64,000 nt of DNA, from positions 992,922 to 1,056,921 of the forward strand of contig NZ_LMHS01000003.1 in assembly GCF_001428485.1 (NCBI RefSeq), given 5' to 3'. This document shows positions 60,603-64,000 of this stretch, in pieces. The notes beneath the pieces were generated by a model. It was not told the origin of the DNA. It saw nothing but the letters and a program-made list of their open reading frames with translations, and searched no databases. Both the position numbers and the translations under genes were made by a program. How positions within the stretch are numbered: the first letter of the stretch is position 1; every line of letters starts with the position of its first letter. This stretch comes from Microbacterium sp. Root180 (GTDB lineage: Bacteria; Actinomycetota; Actinomycetes; Actinomycetales; Microbacteriaceae).

Positions 60603-61631
60603 ATGCCTGACGAGTTGATGACGACGACGCCGCGACGCGATCCGTCCATGGCCGACGTCGCCCTCGCGGCAGGGGTGTCCGCGCAGACCGTGTCACGCGT
60701 CGCGACAGGCAAGGGCGTGGTCAAGGAGTCCACCCGGCAGCGTGTGGTCGATGCGATGCAGGAACTCGGCTACCGCCCCAACGGCGCTGCGCGGGCCTTG
60801 AAGTTCGGGCGTTACCGCAGCATCGGCGTCATCATGTTCTCGCTCTCGTCGTACGGCAATATGCGCACGCTCGACGCCATCGCCAGCGAAGCCTCGCACG
60901 CCGGGTACTCCCTCAACCTCATCCCCCTTCGCACGGCGACCCGGTCCAGCGTCTCCGGGGCGTTCGCGCATCTGAATGAGGAAGCCGTCGACGGCATCAT
61001 CATCGTCATCGAGGCGCATCGCCTCACCGACTCCGACATCGACCTGCCGCCGGGGCTTCCCATTGTGGTGATCGACTCCGACGACCGCTACCACTACCCG
61101 GTCGTCGACACGGATCAGGCCCAGGGGGCGCGCCTGGCCACCGAGCACCTCCTGCAGCTCGGACACCAGACCGTCTGGCACATCGCCGGGCCCGAGGAGT
61201 CGTACTCCGCCCACCGACGCCGCCTCTCGTGGGAGGAGACGCTCCGCGACCACGGCGCAGAAGTGCCGATCGTGCTCAGTGGCGACTGGAGCGCCCGATC
61301 CGGTCACCGGGCCGGCATGCGGCTCGCGGCGATGCCCGACGTGACGGCGATCTTCGCGGCGAACGACCAGATGGCTCTCGGCGCCCTCAACGCGCTGCAC
61401 TCGATGGGCCGGCGCGTGCCGGAGGACGTGAGCGTCGTCGGGTTCGACGACACCGCGGAGTCGGCCGAGTACTGGCCTCCGCTCACGACGATCCGTCAGC
61501 ACTTCGACGAGGTCGGCGCCCTCGCGCTGAAGTCGCTGGTGGCGACGATCGAGCGCCGGCAGCCGCTGCAGACCGACCTGGTGTCGACCGAACTCATCGT
61601 CCGGGCGAGCACCGCCGCGCCAAGCCGCTGA
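60603..61631 (+). CDS. LacI-family transcriptional regulator (galactoside operon)
   Basis: 342 residues. HTH SMADVALAAGVSAQTVSRVATGKGVVKESTRQRV, hinge AARALKFGRYRSIGVIMFSL, ligand domain with VVIDSDDRYHYPVVDTDQAQGARLATEHLLQLG and IFAANDQMALGALNALHSMGRRVPEDVSVVGFDDT. Divergent from the galactoside operon with two operators between. GGAG eight bases before the ATG. The stop codon lies within the first 19-base unit of composite repeat F. Confidence 0.92.
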   Translation: MPDELMTTTPRRDPSMADVALAAGVSAQTVSRVATGKGVVKESTRQRVVDAMQELGYRPNGAARALKFGRYRSIGVIMFSLSSYGNMRTLDAIASEASHAGYSLNLIPLRTATRSSVSGAFAHLNEEAVDGIIIVIEAHRLTDSDIDLPPGLPIVVIDSDDRYHYPVVDTDQAQGARLATEHLLQLGHQTVWHIAGPEESYSAHRRRLSWEETLRDHGAEVPIVLSGDWSARSGHRAGMRLAAMPDVTAIFAANDQMALGALNALHSMGRRVPEDVSVVGFDDTAESAEYWPPLTTIRQHFDEVGALALKSLVATIERRQPLQTDLVSTELIVRASTAAPSR

Positions 61632-61761
61632 CCCTCCGGGGGTTCCGTGACCCTCCGGGGCTTCCGTGACCCTCCGGGGGTTCCGTTTGTGCGGGCGAAT
61701 ACGCGCGTCGCGGTCTCGTCAGGCGCGTATTCGCCCGCACAAACGGATGGATGGCTGAGGC
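61628..61761. repeat. Composite intergenic repeat F (copy 2 of E)
   Basis: Same layout as copy 1: three 19-base units at 61628-61684, then perfect 24-base arms at 61683-61706 and 61723-61746 around a 16-base loop ending CTCGTCAG as in copy 1. The first unit overlaps the lacI stop codon. It lies between convergent lacI and the aldehyde dehydrogenase gene. The remaining gap holds only palindrome G. Confidence 0.85.
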
Positions 61762-61800
61762 CGGCGGGCTGTCGCGCCCCCGCACACCCACCCAACCGTC

Positions 61801-61855
61801 GAGTCGCCAAGACACGCCGACCCCGCGCGTGCGAGCCGGCGTGTCTTGGCGACTC
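61801..61855. repeat. Long intergenic palindrome G
   Basis: Arms GAGTCGCCAAGACACGCC (61801-61818) and GGCGTGTCTTGGCGACTC (61838-61855): 18 perfect pairs, 19-base loop. It follows repeat F and precedes the end of the aldehyde dehydrogenase gene at 61869. The arm resembles the extended arm of palindrome C. Confidence 0.8.
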
Positions 61856-61868
61856 GGGCTCGCGTACG

Positions 61869-63386
61869 TCAGGGGGCGGCGAGGACGAGGATGCCGTCGA
61901 CCCGGCGCGGGATGCCGCGATACGCGTCGCGCAGCTCCTCGGGCAGCACGTGCGACGGCGCGTCCTGGAAGGCCACCGGCCGCAGGAACCGGCGGATCGC
62001 GGTCACTCCCACGGAGGTGTGCAGCGTGTTCGTGGCCGGCCAGGGTCCGCCGTGGTGCTGCGCCCAGGCCACCCGCACGCCGGTCGGGTAGCCGTTGTAG
62101 ACGACGCGTCCCACGCGCGGCAGCAGTTCCCGGGTGAGCTCCTGAGTGAGCGACTCCTCGGACGCCTCGGAGTGGATCGTCGCCGTGAGCGAGTCGGGCA
62201 CCGCCGCGAGCGCCCGGACGATGTCGGCCGTGTCGCGGTAGCGGGCCACCACGATCAGCGGCCCGAACGCCTCCTCGGCCACCTCGGCGGTGACGTCGCC
62301 GGCATCGAGCTCGAGCACCGTGGGCATCGCGCGGAATCCGGGGTCCGCGGCATCCGACCCCCCACCGGCGATGCGGGCGCGGCCGGCATCCACCAGCCTG
62401 GCGCGGATCTCGCCGAACGACTCGGCGATGCGCTGGTTGAGCAGCACACCGGCCGGGGCGGCTTCGGCGCGCGTGACCAGCTCGGCGACGAGCGCGTCAC
62501 CGTCCTCGCCCGCGGGGACGAAGGCGAAACCCGGCTTCGTGCAGAACTGGCCGGAGCCCAGGGTGAACGAGCCGAACAGTCCCTCGGCGATCGCGTCGCC
62601 GCGCGCCGCGACGGCGGCCGGGGTCACGACGAGCGGATTGAGACTGCTGAGCTCGCCGTAGAACGGGATCGGCTCGTCGCGCTCCTCGATGATGCGCAGG
62701 AGGGCACGGCCGCCGCCGAGCGAGCCCGTGAATCCGACGGCGCGCAGCTCGGGTGCCGCGACGAGGGCACGACCGGCGCCGGTGCCGAACACGATGCCGA
62801 GCGTGCCGTCGGGCGCGCCGTGCCTGCGGGCGGCCCCGGCGAGCGCGGCGAACGTCGCAGCCGACGTCTCGGGGTGCGAGCCGTGCGCCTTGACGACTAC
62901 CGGATTGCCCGCGGCGAGCGCCGAGGCGACGTCTCCGCCGGCGACCGAGAACGCGAACGGGAAGTTGCTCGAGCCGAACACCCCGACGGGGCCGATCGGC
63001 ACGAGGATGCGGCGGATGTCGGGGCCCGGCCCGATCGGCGTCTCGCCGGCGTGGTCGATGGCCGCCTCGAGATAGCCGCCCTCGCGCACGGCCTCGGCGA
63101 AGAGCCGCAGCTGGAAAGCACTGCGGCCGACCTCGCCGGTGAGCCGCACAGCGCCGAGCCCGGTCTCGCGGTCGGCGAGCGCGACCAGCGCCTCTCGCTC
63201 GGCCTCGAGCGCGCCGGCCAGCGCGTCGAGCAGGTCCGCGCGCCACGCGCGGTCCGTCGCGGCGAAGGCGGGGAACGCGGATGCCGCGGCCCGGACGATC
63301 TCGGCGACGGCGGCGTCGTCGGTCGCGGCGATGCCGGTGTCGCGGGATTCCCCCGTGCGCGGGTCGGTGGTGGTCAGAACGGTCAT
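61869..63386 (-). CDS. Aldehyde dehydrogenase, alpha-ketoglutaric semialdehyde dehydrogenase-like
   Basis: 505 residues. ALDH motifs: VGVFGSSNFPFAFSVAGGDVASALAAGNPVVVKAH, Glu in FYGELSSLNPLVV and catalytic Cys in GSFTLGSGQFCTKPGFAFVP. The FGSSNFPFAFS variant, GAVRLTGEVGRSAFQLRLFAE and the C-terminal VGVTAIRRFLRPVAFQDAP place it with NADP-type 2,5-dioxovalerate dehydrogenases. It would make 2-oxoglutarate from pentose or hexarate breakdown. ATGA overlap with the FAH-family gene upstream. Confidence 0.88.
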   Translation of the reverse strand: MTVLTTTDPRTGESRDTGIAATDDAAVAEIVRAAASAFPAFAATDRAWRADLLDALAGALEAEREALVALADRETGLGAVRLTGEVGRSAFQLRLFAEAVREGGYLEAAIDHAGETPIGPGPDIRRILVPIGPVGVFGSSNFPFAFSVAGGDVASALAAGNPVVVKAHGSHPETSAATFAALAGAARRHGAPDGTLGIVFGTGAGRALVAAPELRAVGFTGSLGGGRALLRIIEERDEPIPFYGELSSLNPLVVTPAAVAARGDAIAEGLFGSFTLGSGQFCTKPGFAFVPAGEDGDALVAELVTRAEAAPAGVLLNQRIAESFGEIRARLVDAGRARIAGGGSDAADPGFRAMPTVLELDAGDVTAEVAEEAFGPLIVVARYRDTADIVRALAAVPDSLTATIHSEASEESLTQELTRELLPRVGRVVYNGYPTGVRVAWAQHHGGPWPATNTLHTSVGVTAIRRFLRPVAFQDAPSHVLPEELRDAYRGIPRRVDGILVLAAP

Positions 63387-64000
63387 GACAGCGATCCTCG
63401 TCGAGAGAGATTCTCCAGGAGCGCGCCGATGCCGAAGGTCCAGGGCTCGACCCGGTCGGTGGCGCGCACGCGGTTGGTCAGGGCGCCGAGCCGGGGTTCG
63501 GCGATGCGGACGACGTCGTCGTCGTGGTGCGTGAAGCCACGACCCGGCGCGCCGCGATCCTCCACCGGCGCGAACAGCGTGCCGAGGTAGAGCACGAAGC
63601 CGTCCGGATACTGATGGTGGTCCCCGACGACTTGCGCGACCAGGTCGAGCGGGTCGCGGGAGATGGCCGAGAGCGGGCTCGCTGCGGCGAGCGCGAAGCC
63701 GTCGGCGCCGTCGACCGTGAGCGTGACGACCGCGGTTCGCACGTCGTCGATGCCGTACGTCGCGTCGAACAGGCGCACGAACGGGCCCACGGCTGCCGAG
63801 GCGTTGTTGTCCTTGGCCTTGCCCAGCAGCAGCGCCGAGCGACCCTCCACATCGCGGAGGTTGACGTCGTTGCCGAGGGTCGCGCCGACGACCTCGCCGC
63901 GCGAGGACACCACGAGCACGAGCTCCGGCTCGGGGTTGTTCCACTCCGATCCCGGGTGGACTCCGACGTCGACGCCGGTGCCGACCGTCGCGAGCACGGG
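63383..64000 (-). CDS. FAH-family hydrolase/dehydratase (partial, 5' end outside window)
   Basis: The frame continues past the right edge; at least 205 C-terminal residues are present. EWNNPEPELVLVVSSRGEVVGATLGNDVNLRDVEGRSALLLGKAKDNNASAAVGPFVRLFD is the metal-site half of a fumarylacetoacetate-hydrolase fold of the large type found with ketoglutaric semialdehyde dehydrogenases, where it dehydrates a 2-keto-3-deoxy-pentonate. An internal ATG at 63997 is not likely the start. Together with the coupled ALDH it suggests the lower part of a Weimberg-type pathway. Confidence 0.75.
   Translation of the reverse strand, partial: PVLATVGTGVDVGVHPGSEWNNPEPELVLVVSSRGEVVGATLGNDVNLRDVEGRSALLLGKAKDNNASAAVGPFVRLFDATYGIDDVRTAVVTLTVDGADGFALAAASPLSAISRDPLDLVAQVVGDHHQYPDGFVLYLGTLFAPVEDRGAPGRGFTHHDDDVVRIAEPRLGALTNRVRATDRVEPWTFGIGALLENLSRRGSLS

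Noticed and set aside
61683-61746. Perfect palindrome considered as a plain intrinsic terminator
   Set aside because: No T-run follows on either strand, and the element is duplicated with direct repeats, so it is listed as a repeat; termination remains possible.
53697-61761. Galactoside operon considered as a composite transposon flanked by the two repeats
   Set aside because: No transposase or target duplication is visible; kept only as a hypothesis within the repeat finding.

Overview
The window is high-GC actinobacterial DNA, most likely from Microbacterium or a close relative in the Microbacteriaceae. This is an inference from strong GC bias at third codon positions, many GTG starts, four-base stop/start overlaps, many start codons with a TANNNT -10 box six bases upstream, and gene families typical of that group. 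No rRNA, tRNA, CRISPR array, integrase or transposase was seen.

From 1 to 15 kb there are housekeeping and scattered genes: a partial holin-like membrane protein with a YtxH-type protein, a haem-pathway oxidase, a DNA glycosylase fold protein with DUF1801, glycyl-tRNA synthetase, an FMN alpha-hydroxy-acid oxidase, an OSBS/N-acylamino-acid racemase with a lipoprotein, a cyclase-family hydrolase, a GNAT protein, and MFS and POT transporters. At 13.9-16.8 kb a small accessory patch around purU holds an HslV/proteasome-like Ntn-hydrolase candidate and small orphans.

From 16.8 to 24.6 kb two divergent, tightly overlapping operons appear to form one undescribed pathway. One encodes an MDR dehydrogenase, a PTPS/QueD-like protein that has lost key residues, a GT4 glycosyltransferase, a methyltransferase, a flippase-like protein, a RibD/DHFR-fold reductase and an LTA-synthase-like sulfatase. 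The other encodes a CDP-alcohol phosphatidyltransferase and a small membrane protein. A glycosylated, methylated pterin-like or lipid-linked envelope product is a reasonable hypothesis.

From 24.6 to 33.8 kb come a beta-lactamase-fold protein without its catalytic Ser/Lys, an M13 peptidase, a MATE exporter, a TrmH-type methyltransferase, mntH-mntR with visible operators, an SDR and a HAD phosphatase.

From 33.8 to 53.7 kb lies a deoxy-sugar/sugar-acid catabolic regulon. It holds mutarotase, ABC importer, aldose dehydrogenase, lactonase, L-fuconate dehydratase, keto-deoxy-acid dehydrogenase and diketo-acid hydrolase, which together give L-fucose to pyruvate plus lactate. It also holds a second branch (enolase-superfamily dehydratase, RraA-type protein, dehydrogenases, KDPG-type aldolase, KDG-type kinase) and an unexplained CoA-transferase / signal-less binding protein / MaoC trio. 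One GntR and one LacI regulator lie inside, and two distinct operator words recur together at four promoters. From 53.9 to 61.6 kb a galactoside operon (ABC importer, GH35, GalE, DUF1349) is controlled by its own LacI. The window ends with an alpha-ketoglutaric-semialdehyde-dehydrogenase-like gene and a partial FAH-family gene, possibly the end of a Weimberg-type route.

Intergenic regions carry seven long palindromes of related design, including one composite element (three 19-bp direct repeats plus a 24-bp-arm palindrome) present twice.
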